Positions 26,437 to 33,471 of a stretch of 64,000 nt of DNA are shown here, piece after piece (the first letter of the stretch is position 1; the number at the start of each line of letters is the position of its first letter). Below the pieces are notes generated by a model. It ran no database searches, had not been told where the DNA came from, and worked only from the letters and a program-made list of their open reading frames with translations. The stretch covers positions 1 through 64,000 of IMG/VR virus record IMGVR_UViG_3300006754_000011; one strand, 5' to 3'. The stretch comes from a virus. Made by a program: the position numbers and the translations under genes.

Positions 26437-26486
26437 AATACTTACCTTTATTATAAGTTTATATGATTGTAAACTTAGAAAGTATT
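26437..26486. promoter_or_regulatory. Nested dyads in divergent intergenic region
   Basis: Two nested perfect inverted repeats lie between divergent genes at 26426 (-) and 26498 (+). The outer is AATACTT (26437-26443) with AAGTATT (26480-26486). The inner is AAGTTTA (26455-26461) with TAAACTT (26470-26476). This could be an operator or overlapping divergent promoters. Confidence 0.45.
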
Positions 26487-26497
26487 GCCACTATACG

Positions 26498-26959
26498 ATG
26501 GATGAAAATGTAAAAGAGACTGTAAAAGAGTCTACAAAACAATCTGAAAAGAAGAAAAGTCTTTTTGGAAAAGTAAAATCAGCACTCCTACCTGATCAAG
26601 AAGAACAGGCTGCAATTGTCTCTACCATGGTGAGAATTGGAGTACTTGTTTGGAGTGGTGGAATTCTTACATTAAACTATGTAACGATACCTGGACTCGT
26701 ACAGCAAAAAATAGATCCAACTTTCATCGCGTCGGTCTTCACTGGAGTTTTAGCCAGTTTTGGAATTCAGACAGCAAGTAAAAAAGGTGATGGAACTATG
26801 AAAATGAATGGTGAAAGTGGACAAGTAAGTAAGAAAGATATGGAACAAATGATTGAAAAAGCTGCAGCTAATTCTTCTGTACAAACTATTAGAATTGAGC
26901 AAGCTCCTTTAGTTATTAAAGCTGAAAATCCTCAAGAGAAAGATAAATATCAAATGTAA
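26498..26959 (+). CDS. Holin-like two-span membrane protein
   Basis: A 153-residue protein. The N-terminal ~35 residues are highly charged. Two hydrophobic spans follow: ~47-67 (VRIGVLVWSGGILTLNYVTI) and ~75-97 (DPTFIASVFTGVLASFGIQT). A charged C-terminal tail follows. This layout fits small holins and similar membrane proteins reported from cyanophages. The function as a holin is inference. The gene is transcribed divergently from the exported-protein triplet. Confidence 0.6.
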   Translation: MDENVKETVKESTKQSEKKKSLFGKVKSALLPDQEEQAAIVSTMVRIGVLVWSGGILTLNYVTIPGLVQQKIDPTFIASVFTGVLASFGIQTASKKGDGTMKMNGESGQVSKKDMEQMIEKAAANSSVQTIRIEQAPLVIKAENPQEKDKYQM

Positions 26960-26979
26960 AGCAGATCAAAGCCTAGTTT

Positions 26980-27022
26980 GAAGAGGATAACTGATGTAAG
27001 ATTCTCATAGTTTGTCCTCTTC
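26980..27022 (+). promoter_or_regulatory. Hairpin upstream of small gene
   Basis: GAAGAGGA (26980-26987) pairs perfectly with TCCTCTTC (27015-27022). AACT (26989-26992) with AGTT (27009-27012) can extend the helix. No T run follows, so it is not a clear terminator. It ends 4 nt before the ATG at 27027 and could control its translation. Confidence 0.5.
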
Positions 27023-27026
27023 TTTC

Positions 27027-27266
27027 ATGGGTCTTGATCTAGCTAATATCGGTTCTCAAGTTGATACTCAGTTATCTGATTTAACTCAGCAGATTAGAAC
27101 TGCTGAAGATAGTTTAATGCGTTTAAAAGAGACTTATTTAAAAGTACAAGGAGCTAAAGAGATGCTTACTATCATTAGAGAAGAAGATAAACCAGCTGTA
27201 ACCACTCCTGAACACAGCATGGTAACTGATACAGCAGAATACATTCCAGATGGCACGGCAGACTGA
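27027..27266 (+). CDS. Small helical protein, coiled coil
   Basis: A 79-residue protein beginning MGLDLANIGSQVDTQLSD. Residues ~10-50 are a coiled coil; the C-terminus is Thr/Pro-rich. The ATG at 27027 is chosen; a TTG at 27012 would lie in the preceding hairpin. Its last base is shared with the next start (TGATG). No family recognised. Confidence 0.65.
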   Translation: MGLDLANIGSQVDTQLSDLTQQIRTAEDSLMRLKETYLKVQGAKEMLTIIREEDKPAVTTPEHSMVTDTAEYIPDGTAD

Positions 27267-27478
27267 TGTTAACTGAATTCACTAAAGGACGTTACAAAGC
27301 TCTAGAATTACTTTCAGAGTATTTAAAAACTCCTCCACGTGAATTAAGACTCGACGCAATTTTTAGAAATATACCAGAAGAAGATCTTCGCTGGGTAACT
27401 GAACGTTTTCATTACTACGTTCTAAAATTGCTTGAAGAAGCAGAAGATAAAGTACAAAGAGAAGACTATATAAAATAG
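27266..27478 (+). CDS. Small hypothetical protein
   Basis: A 70-residue charged helical protein, translationally coupled to the previous gene through TGATG. It contains LELLSEYLKTPPRELRL and aromatic RFHYYVLKLLEE segments. No family recognised. Confidence 0.65.
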   Translation: MLTEFTKGRYKALELLSEYLKTPPRELRLDAIFRNIPEEDLRWVTERFHYYVLKLLEEAEDKVQREDYIK

Positions 27479-27517
27479 AATGATAACTTAGAGCATTCAC
27501 AAAAAAAGCATTTCATC

Positions 27518-27757
27518 ATGGCAATAGATAAAAGGATTCAGTATAGAGATGTTGTAGAAGGCTCTCCACAAGAGCGACAACTTGCTAGTGATAATTATGA
27601 TGCAGGTAAAGCAAAAGAAGCAAAGACTTTTTTAGGTAATAAAGCAGAAGATATTATTCAACAGTTAAGAGACGGGCGTTTAAAAACTAATGATGCTTTT
27701 TCTGATCGACCTAGTATGGAATTAGCTTCTAATGAAAGAAATGATAATTATCTCTAA
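27518..27757 (+). CDS. Small hypothetical polar protein
   Basis: A 79-residue charged protein. Its opening (QERQLASDNYDAGKAKEAKT) and general shape resemble the gene at 30594 (VNTEQASDNESGKKFLAQ), so the two may be distant relatives. It precedes a convergent oxygenase gene. No function recognised. Confidence 0.6.
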   Translation: MAIDKRIQYRDVVEGSPQERQLASDNYDAGKAKEAKTFLGNKAEDIIQQLRDGRLKTNDAFSDRPSMELASNERNDNYL

Positions 27758-27787
27758 TGAATAAAGAAGAAAAATGGTTATTAAAAT

Positions 27788-28594
27788 CTAATCTGTCATC
27801 TTAAGTAAAGGCCACGATCTAAACCATTTAGTAATTATATATTTATTCCCACTGATTGGAGGTAAAGCTTCATGCAAGGTTTTATAATTTGGCCAACCAT
27901 TTTTATAAAGATTATTCCAAAAGACTGCTGTACCCTTTTTAGGTTTAATTTTTAAATTTAAATGTTTAAAATAAGTTTCTCCTCCTTCTTCAACATCATT
28001 TAAATAAACCGTGAATGTCCATGTACGTTGACCCATCCATTCTGTATATGTTTTATATTCAGTTGTAAAGCGAGGAAAATAATCATGATGAGCTTTATAA
28101 AATTCTCCTGGTAAGTAGCGTTGAGCTTGTACCCATTCTGCGAGAAGACAGTCCAATCCCATGTAATTTGCGATTACTTCATTTAAATCTGTACCTACAT
28201 CACTTAATCTGTAATCAAAACCAGATGTACTTGATGTTCTATAGTCGCTATGTACAATGTTATCGTCTTCATTTGCAACAGTAGAAGGAACTAATTCTTC
28301 ACACATTTGTTTGATTGCTATCTCACAATTTTCTTCACTAAGAAAATTATCTTGAATATAAATTTGAGTAAAAGGAAATTTAATTCTTTTTGCAGTAGAT
28401 GGAATAGCTAAATTATAAAATTTTTCATAATTAATAAATAAAGGTTTCAGATTCAAGCCTGGATCAGAAATTAATTTATTTATTTCCTTATCAGTAAGCT
28501 TATAAGCTTCTTTATATTCACGTATCAAATAAGTTTTAGTTGCTCCTGATATAGCAGCAATTAAGAAATCTTGCTTAATTGGTTCATCTATCAT
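27788..28594 (-). CDS. Prolyl 4-hydroxylase-like 2OG-Fe(II) oxygenase
   Basis: A 268-residue 2-oxoglutarate-dependent dioxygenase. The iron site is visible as AHHDYFPRF (HxD), then GGETYFKHLNLKIKPKKGTA, and TLHEALPPISGNKYIITKWF with the distal His and the basic 2OG-binding residue. This order matches prolyl 4-hydroxylases. Phages of cyanobacteria often carry such enzymes, whose substrates are mostly unknown. The N-terminal ~85 residues are specific to this protein. It is convergent with the gene at 27518. Confidence 0.85.
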   Translation of the reverse strand: MIDEPIKQDFLIAAISGATKTYLIREYKEAYKLTDKEINKLISDPGLNLKPLFINYEKFYNLAIPSTAKRIKFPFTQIYIQDNFLSEENCEIAIKQMCEELVPSTVANEDDNIVHSDYRTSSTSGFDYRLSDVGTDLNEVIANYMGLDCLLAEWVQAQRYLPGEFYKAHHDYFPRFTTEYKTYTEWMGQRTWTFTVYLNDVEEGGETYFKHLNLKIKPKKGTAVFWNNLYKNGWPNYKTLHEALPPISGNKYIITKWFRSWPLLKMTD

Positions 28595-28646
28595 TTTTTT
28601 CTGTATCTTACTCTTAAACTATAGGAAGTAAAGAGGCAATGCAAGA

Positions 28647-28796
28647 ATGAGCGCAGTTATCCTTACTTCTTTTATGATTTTTTATGCCATGTATCTTAGT
28701 AGCTCTTATCTATTAACACATGACTATGAAAGAGAAGAGAAGGATTTTCATTTACAAGCTTTAAAGAGGTATAAAAAAATACGAAATCAAACCTAG
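28647..28796 (+). CDS. Small membrane protein
   Basis: A 49-residue frame with an N-terminal membrane span (AVILTSFMIFYAMYLSSSYL) and a charged cytoplasmic-type tail (HDYEREEKDFHLQALKRYKK). AGAGG lies upstream of its ATG. It sits between the oxygenase and nblA. The hydrophobic-then-charged layout looks real, but it is short. Confidence 0.5.
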   Translation: MSAVILTSFMIFYAMYLSSSYLLTHDYEREEKDFHLQALKRYKKIRNQT

Positions 28797-28822
28797 TGTC
28801 CACATTGGCAGTTTTTTTATCC

Positions 28823-28851
28823 TTGACTTGAAATATCCTTATGGTTATTAC
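28823..28851 (+). promoter_or_regulatory. Sigma70-like promoter for nblA
   Basis: TTGACT (28823-28828, 5 of 6 to the -35 consensus), a 17-nt spacer and TATTAC (28846-28851, 4 of 6 to the -10). It would start transcription near 28858, giving a short leader before the nblA start. Host RNA polymerase should be able to use it. Confidence 0.6.
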
Positions 28852-28884
28852 TGTTAGGATGAGTAAATAACGACGGAAACTCAC

Positions 28885-29103
28885 TTGGCTTCCATGCTAG
28901 ATCTGCCCGTTGATCAGCAATTTGCTATTCATGCAGCGGCAGTCGCAATCAAAGAACTTGATCGAGAAGAGCTAGAAGAAGCTTTTGTTGACATGCTTCA
29001 CCAAAAAGCTACTGAACGTCAGATCTTTTTGAACATTTTAAAAGAACATGGTATCGATGCCGATATCAGTTTTAAATTTTTAAAAGCAAACCAGAACTCT
29101 TAA
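28885..29103 (+). CDS. nblA: NblA-like phycobilisome degradation adaptor
   Basis: A 72-residue protein matching NblA in length and pattern. After a short lead comes LPVDQQFAIHAAAVAIKELD, aligned with the 'L.leQQF.i' start of NblA. The helical part ends in RQIFLNILKEHG, matching the C-terminal 'y..LLk' element that contacts phycobiliproteins. NblA tethers phycobilisomes to the ClpC protease. In infection this should strip antennae and release amino acids. Freshwater cyanophages and an uncultured marine lineage carry nblA. The start is TTG 28885 (GGA at fair spacing) or ATG 28894. It has its own promoter. Confidence 0.85.
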   Translation: MASMLDLPVDQQFAIHAAAVAIKELDREELEEAFVDMLHQKATERQIFLNILKEHGIDADISFKFLKANQNS

Positions 29104-29107
29104 TCCA

Positions 29108-29482
29108 ATGGCAACTAGAACTATTAAAGGAACCCTAGACACTCTACAAGTGAATACTGGAAGTGAAATAACCTATAAAGGGCAGTCTTTAACAGGTAAA
29201 GGAAAACGTGCTTTCCAAGTAAATCCAGGTGGAACAGGTAGTTTAATTGTTGATATTGATCAAAGTTCGGGTGTGTCCGAACTAGAAATTTTCCAAGAAG
29301 ATGCTTATACAGGATCTGCTCGTGCTACAGGTTATCAAACCATTGCAAATATTGGAAAAGCTGGAAAAGGTAAAGGAGCTGTTGCTGTTACAGTAAGTGA
29401 TGCAGCAAAGAATTATATTGTTATGCTTACTCTAAGCGGTTATTCAGAAGTTGCCTACAGCGGATCTGTCACCATCCCGTAA
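29108..29482 (+). CDS. Beta-rich protein of unknown function
   Basis: A 124-residue protein with strand patterns (RTIKGTLDTLQVNTGSEITY, KGAVAVTVSDAAKNYIVMLT), Gly-rich linkers and no signal peptide. It starts 4 nt after nblA stops, so they could be co-transcribed. It overlaps the next gene if that begins at the TTG. No family recognised. Confidence 0.65.
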   Translation: MATRTIKGTLDTLQVNTGSEITYKGQSLTGKGKRAFQVNPGGTGSLIVDIDQSSGVSELEIFQEDAYTGSARATGYQTIANIGKAGKGKGAVAVTVSDAAKNYIVMLTLSGYSEVAYSGSVTIP

Positions 29483-30179
29483 GCTCGATATTTCATATGC
29501 AAATGATTATGCATATGATTTAATTAAATATTATGCAGTAGCCAGGACTCTTATGGGTTCTGGCCTTTATGCTTCTTATAAAGCGCATGGAGAATCTATT
29601 TGGAAGATTGGTTTTGATAGTACTGAAATAAGAAGTAAAGTAATTTCAGCACGAACTAAAGCTACTTATGAAGAAGTTGATGAACAATTAAAATTAGATC
29701 TAAAGAAATTATCATATAAAATTGCAAATTTAATTTTTTGGCCTTTGAATGCAAAAAAGAAAGCTGCAGTTTTAAGTTATGCTTTTAGTATTGGATTTCC
29801 AAAATTTAAGAATTCTGATTTACTTGAAGTAATCAATAGAGGAGCTAAAAGAAAAGAAATTATTAAGATTTGGTCACCTTATATTAATAAAAATTGGAGA
29901 CATTTAGGAGAGAATTTTTTTGATAAACGTAGATCAGAACTGAATTTATTCCTTGCTCCTGATAAAGATATTCCTACATTAGTTCCACATAAATGTAAAC
30001 TTAATCGTTGCCTCCTAAATATAGGTGATACATATAATGGCAATATAAACCAAATTAAGGCAATTAATTACTTAGAGAAAAAGCTTCTTGAATTAGATCC
30101 GTCTGGTGAGGTTCTTCGTAGGTTTTTTCGATACTGGGATCAAGTACCTGGAGGTCTGGGATCTCCACGATGTCTCTAG
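29451..30179 (+). CDS. Lysozyme-fold (GH24-like) endolysin, divergent
   Basis: A 242-residue protein. The pattern AVLSYAFSIGFPKFKNSDLL and 'EVINRGAKRKEIIKIW' plus HLGENFFDKRRSELNLFL matches the second half of phage lysozymes, which have 'lvSFaFNvG...f..StLL...N.G'. The first half has GESIWKIGFDST like 'g..TIGyG'. The catalytic Glu expected upstream is not obvious, since that place reads MGSGLYASYKA. It may be a non-catalytic or shifted-site muralytic protein. The start is TTG 29451, overlapping the previous gene; the first in-frame ATG is ~100 nt later. Confidence 0.55.
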   Translation: MPTADLSPSRKLDISYANDYAYDLIKYYAVARTLMGSGLYASYKAHGESIWKIGFDSTEIRSKVISARTKATYEEVDEQLKLDLKKLSYKIANLIFWPLNAKKKAAVLSYAFSIGFPKFKNSDLLEVINRGAKRKEIIKIWSPYINKNWRHLGENFFDKRRSELNLFLAPDKDIPTLVPHKCKLNRCLLNIGDTYNGNINQIKAINYLEKKLLELDPSGEVLRRFFRYWDQVPGGLGSPRCL

Positions 30180-30249
30180 TATCCTGAAGCCAATCCAGAC
30201 AATTAATAATTTTCCATTCTTCGCTATCTAGAATTTTATCTGCGTTCAT
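30064..30249 (-). CDS. Small acidic hypothetical protein
   Basis: A 61-residue protein on the - strand that starts inside the end of the next upstream gene (14-nt overlap) and runs 116 nt antisense into the lysozyme-like gene. It has helical SEEWKIINCLDWLQDTRDIV and an acidic tail. Coupling to the DUF1599 gene supports it; the antisense overlap is a caution. Confidence 0.5.
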   Translation of the reverse strand: MNADKILDSEEWKIINCLDWLQDTRDIVEIPDLQVLDPSIEKTYEEPHQTDLIQEAFSLSN

Positions 30250-30565
30250 TAAGCTCTTTCCAAATTTTTAAAAGGATTAAATAACCAATTAGATCTTGAA
30301 TTACATCCTCATCTGTTTCTAGGATATCACTTCCTTGTTTGATTCGATTTAATTTATCATCGATACGAACTAAGATCTGTTCATTGGTAGGTGCCTTACT
30401 AAATACTCGAAGAGGTTCCAATGCAGAATTCCCGTAAGAGAGATTCTTTTCTAATAGAAGATCTCGAATATCATCACAAATCTTGGCAATTAAAAGTGCC
30501 GTCTCATTCTTCTCATGGTTTTTCAGCACGACAAGTGAGGTGGAAGGAGCTGTTTTCTTTACCAT
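30236..30565 (-). CDS. DUF1599 / nucleotide-modification-associated protein
   Basis: A 109-residue protein. LLEKNLSYGNSALEPLRVF, then ILVRIDDKLNRIKQG, then DEDVIQDLIGYLILLKIW match the DUF1599 pattern ('YGnsa..p...fs', 'RiDDKl.Ri', 'eD...DliGYliLlki'). The family has been linked to nucleotide or base modification in phages, and its fold resembles MazG-like all-alpha NTP hydrolases. It lies near an adenine methyltransferase-like gene. Its exact reaction is unknown. Confidence 0.75.
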   Translation of the reverse strand: MVKKTAPSTSLVVLKNHEKNETALLIAKICDDIRDLLLEKNLSYGNSALEPLRVFSKAPTNEQILVRIDDKLNRIKQGSDILETDEDVIQDLIGYLILLKIWKELNERR

Positions 30566-30593
30566 TACCGATTAGTATCGGTAGAATATTATC

Positions 30594-30833
30594 ATGGCTA
30601 AAAATAGATCACAAGACTACGACGTAGACCATCGTCGTGTAAATACAGAACAAGCTAGTGATAATGAATCAGGTAAAAAATTTTTAGCACAATATTTAGA
30701 ATCAAAGCGAAGAAAAGATGCTTATCCAATTGGTAATGAACGAGAAAGAGATGATCGCTTTATTGTTCCAGCATTAAATCAAACAGATGGAGAAATCACT
30801 TTTAAGAATTTATTCAGAGCTACTCAAACTTAA
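30594..30833 (+). CDS. Small hypothetical polar protein
   Basis: A 79-residue charged protein beginning MAKNRSQDYDVDHRRVNT. It contains KRRKDAYPIGNERERDDRF and a C-terminal FKNLFRATQT. It lies divergent from the DUF1599 gene and convergent with the methyltransferase by a 4-nt overlap. It shares weak similarity with the gene at 27518. Confidence 0.6.
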   Translation: MAKNRSQDYDVDHRRVNTEQASDNESGKKFLAQYLESKRRKDAYPIGNERERDDRFIVPALNQTDGEITFKNLFRATQT

Positions 30834-31459
30834 TTAATTATTTTTCCAATATTAGAAAAGATCTCTCTAAATCTTTCTCCTGATTGAAAGTCTGTACGAG
30901 GTGGGGGTAAGTAAATAAAAAATCCCCATGTAAAGGGAGTTTTAAAACGATAATATTTTTTCCCTTGGATTAAATTAGCTCGTTTAGTAGGAATACATAT
31001 AGGATAATCCCACATATTTGGGCATGCTCGCATCATTTCATGGTTACAGGAAAATAATAAAGCTTCATAAACATTGCGTAGTTTCCATTCACGTTCTAAA
31101 CGTTTAAACCATGCAATAGAAGGACTCATTGATCCTGTTCCACCGTGTAATCCCCAGCGCCATGTTCCTCTTTGTTTACTAAAAGAACAACGTCCGTAAG
31201 TAGGAGGGAAACAATATACTTTTCCTGTCCATGCAATATCTATATTTAAACCATCATCTTCTTTTGTATAGAAATTTTTAGCATGAATAAAATCTTTATT
31301 AGCATGTTCAGTACTACAAGGATCTAAATCAATATGATATTCAAATAGAGCTGCTATATAAGGTAAATATTCAGCAGGTGTAATCCAATCTTCTTCTAAT
31401 CTCCAAATTCTTTTTGCATTTTCAAATTTTCTACGCGATTCAGCATAGCTCTTTTTCAT
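30830..31459 (-). CDS. Dam-family (phage N6-adenine) methyltransferase, altered motif
   Basis: A 209-residue protein. DWITPAEYLPYIAALFEYHI, then DLDPCSTEHANKDFIHAKNF and YTKEDDGL, match the phage DNA N-6-adenine-methyltransferase family. The catalytic motif, normally NPPY, reads CFPPTYGRC here, so the first residue is Phe and Thr is inserted. The remaining C-terminal core (VYEALLFSCNHEMMRA, FTWGFFIYLPPP) is typical. It may be inactive, or bind DNA without transferring methyl. It couples by ATGA to the next upstream gene. Confidence 0.75.
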   Translation of the reverse strand: MKKSYAESRRKFENAKRIWRLEEDWITPAEYLPYIAALFEYHIDLDPCSTEHANKDFIHAKNFYTKEDDGLNIDIAWTGKVYCFPPTYGRCSFSKQRGTWRWGLHGGTGSMSPSIAWFKRLEREWKLRNVYEALLFSCNHEMMRACPNMWDYPICIPTKRANLIQGKKYYRFKTPFTWGFFIYLPPPRTDFQSGERFREIFSNIGKIIN

Positions 31460-31854
31460 ATAGCACGAACTGAAACTTTCTCATCTTTGTCATAGTGGAT
31501 TAAAGATACATACTTAGGATCCTGAAGAATGAATAAAGCTTCTTTTTTAGGATCAATCGATTCAGCTTTTACAATTGCTCTACGCATTACATCAGCAAGT
31601 TCTTCCATATCTCTACTTACCATGTCACTTACAGCATTCATTAAATGGTCAACAGTTAAATAGAACATTGTATTATCTTCAGATTTAGGCGCATAGACCA
31701 TTGCCCCAGGTCCTTCTGCTTTGAAAAATTTTTCATAAAATTCTGCCATATCTATTGTTACACGTTCAATAACAATATCAAGCATCTTCTGTTCTGCTTC
31801 AGAAGGATTAGCTTTTAACAGGTTGTTTAGAATCTTTTTCCTTCGGTCGCTCAT
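31456..31854 (-). CDS. Hypothetical helical protein
   Basis: A 132-residue protein, mostly helical and acidic, with DMAEFYEKFFKAEGPGAMVY and 'DMVSRDMEELADVMRRAI'. It overlaps the start of the methyltransferase by 4 nt and the upstream gene by 47 nt. It may be a partner of the methyltransferase. No family recognised. Confidence 0.6.
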   Translation of the reverse strand: MSDRRKKILNNLLKANPSEAEQKMLDIVIERVTIDMAEFYEKFFKAEGPGAMVYAPKSEDNTMFYLTVDHLMNAVSDMVSRDMEELADVMRRAIVKAESIDPKKEALFILQDPKYVSLIHYDKDEKVSVRAI

Positions 31855-32395
31855 GTCGAATAAAACGAGACAGATCAGAGTTTTTTAAAGTCTCATGTAG
31901 CTTAGGAAGCCCACGATATAAAACAACTGGTTTCCCAGCATTACCAATCTTTTTAACTAACTTACCATCCTGATCCCTGACTTTTATTAATTCTTCTTGT
32001 CTTAATAAGTACTCCGCCACACAGCGATAACGCCGTTTTGAATTTAAATCGATGTCAGGAAAACGATCACAAATTGTAGCTGCTTTCATATCACTAAAAG
32101 CAATTCTGATTTGATCTGCTAGTGATAGACCTAAAACCATATCATTAGTAGATGTTTCATAAGTCTGAATTAATTCAAGATATCGTCTTAGATCAACAGT
32201 TTCAAAACTTCCTGAAGGTGGAATAAACATTTCTACTTGAATGATCAGAGAAGAAACTAGTTTTTTTCTATAATTTTTAATAGTTACACTATTGATATCA
32301 AGTTCTTTAAAACGATAACTTTTATATTTAGCTATGGGTTCTAGTTGTATATTCGTATCTTTACCCTCTGTCAACAACCAATCCACAAGTTTCAT
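31808..32395 (-). CDS. Hypothetical protein
   Basis: A 195-residue protein beginning MKLVDWLLTEGKDTNI. The middle has hydrophobic helices (TNDMVLGLSLADQIRIAF) and a basic, likely winged-helix-like segment (CVAEYLLRQEELIKVRDQDG). It ends 47 nt inside the next gene, the longest tandem overlap in this operon. No family recognised. Confidence 0.6.
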   Translation of the reverse strand: MKLVDWLLTEGKDTNIQLEPIAKYKSYRFKELDINSVTIKNYRKKLVSSLIIQVEMFIPPSGSFETVDLRRYLELIQTYETSTNDMVLGLSLADQIRIAFSDMKAATICDRFPDIDLNSKRRYRCVAEYLLRQEELIKVRDQDGKLVKKIGNAGKPVVLYRGLPKLHETLKNSDLSRFIRHERPKEKDSKQPVKS

Positions 32396-32420
32396 GTAGA
32401 AATACTTTAATCTAATTATT

Positions 32421-32747
32421 TTAACGCTTTTTCAAAGCTTCGCACCATTGTTTTTCATGATCCATTCTTAAAACCCATTCAAGATAGTCACGTTTAGGTT
32501 CCATATCTTTGAAATTTCCTGGCTTTGGTTTGCCTCCATAATTAGAGGCTTCCCATAATGCTTGTGCAAATTGTCTTTGACCTGGTGTAGAAAGTTCACC
32601 AAATAGAAGTTCTTCTGGCAGAGATTTTAGAAGTTTGCTAAACTCTTCACTGTCAGGTGCACACTTTTTATGATGCGTAGAACTATCACTTGGGCTGAGT
32701 TGCTTCTCGTTCTCATTATTGTTCCTAGTGGAATTTACGGACTTCAT
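32421..32747 (-). CDS. Hypothetical protein
   Basis: A 108-residue protein with a polar N-terminal ~40 residues and a conserved-looking core (EELLFGELSTPGQRQFAQAL, MEPKRDYLEWVLRMDHEKQW). Its 5' part runs antisense to a small membrane-protein frame at 32670. No function recognised. Confidence 0.6.
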   Translation of the reverse strand: MKSVNSTRNNNENEKQLSPSDSSTHHKKCAPDSEEFSKLLKSLPEELLFGELSTPGQRQFAQALWEASNYGGKPKPGNFKDMEPKRDYLEWVLRMDHEKQWCEALKKR

Positions 32748-32807
32748 AAAGGCTATGAGTATTTAACTGATAAAATTACTATAGAGATTAACATTCATCA
32801 GAAATAG
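32670..32807 (+). CDS. Possible small membrane protein
   Basis: A 45-residue frame with two tandem ATG codons and a membrane span (TWAELLLVLIIVPSGIYGL), then a short polar tail. It ends 2 nt before the gene at 32810. It is antisense to the start of the gene at 32421-32747, and neither has a clear ribosome-binding site. Plausible but unproven. Confidence 0.4.
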   Translation: MMRRTITWAELLLVLIIVPSGIYGLHKGYEYLTDKITIEINIHQK

Positions 32808-32809
32808 AT

Positions 32810-33169
32810 ATGGGAAAGAAATCCCCCTCAGCACCTGTTACTTATATACAAAAAAAAGGCGCACCCATTGTTTATCAAACATATGTTCCTGATGAGCATT
32901 ATGCAGAAGGTGATCGTGATACTGCAGAATTGCAATCTGAGATAAATCAAGCTAAATTAGATCTTGAAAATATTGAAGGCTTAGGTGCAGCAAGTAGAGC
33001 AAGAATAAATAAAGAAACAGAGGATCGTTTTAAAGCAAACTATGCAGCGTCCCTTCCTGATACACGTGAAGTTCATTCTGGTTTAGTTGAGCAACCTGAA
33101 TGGGATGCGGAACCTGGTCCACGTCGTATTAGACTTGCAGGACAAAAAATTAAAAAGAAAACTTCTTAA
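32810..33169 (+). CDS. Small hypothetical protein
   Basis: A 119-residue polar protein with a Pro-rich start (KKSPSAPVTYIQKKGAPIVY) and coiled-coil-like middle (AELQSEINQAKLDLENIEGL). It ends overlapping the convergent Phd-like gene by 4 nt. Its composition is like the minor virion proteins at 2059 and 35868. Confidence 0.6.
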   Translation: MGKKSPSAPVTYIQKKGAPIVYQTYVPDEHYAEGDRDTAELQSEINQAKLDLENIEGLGAASRARINKETEDRFKANYAASLPDTREVHSGLVEQPEWDAEPGPRRIRLAGQKIKKKTS

Positions 33170-33432
33170 GATACAGTAAGACCTATTTTTGCTTCTTCTT
33201 CTTCATTAGGATATCTAATACCATTTTCTTCAAGCCATTCTTCATAAACAGCTGACATCACTTCATAATCTTCTGTCGGAATAACAACTACAGCTTTTTC
33301 TTCCCATACATGGTTCGAATCAAAATTTGAAACCCAACTAATTTTTACTGTATAGTGTTCTTGCTGGTCAATAACATCATCAAGGATGCGATCTAAATCA
33401 CGCTCCATCTGTTGAAGAGTTACAACCTTCAT
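33166..33432 (-). CDS. Phd/YefM-like antitoxin, no toxin seen
   Basis: An 88-residue protein. MKVVTLQQMERDLDRILDDV, then a short beta region with KAVVVIPTEDYEVMSAVYEE, matches the Phd/YefM fold ('...e...n...lld.v', 'vvlip.edye.l.e'). No RelE or Doc-type toxin gene is adjacent. Phages carry orphan antitoxins to block host toxins or to act as repressors; both are possibilities here. Confidence 0.65.
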   Translation of the reverse strand: MKVVTLQQMERDLDRILDDVIDQQEHYTVKISWVSNFDSNHVWEEKAVVVIPTEDYEVMSAVYEEWLEENGIRYPNEEEEAKIGLTVS

Positions 33433-33471
33433 TTATTATTTGCAGATTATTTAAGATTAGCAGGATTAATA

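Noticed and set aside
27757-27804. 15-codon frame after 27757
   Set aside because: Too short and ends in the convergent region; nothing supports it.
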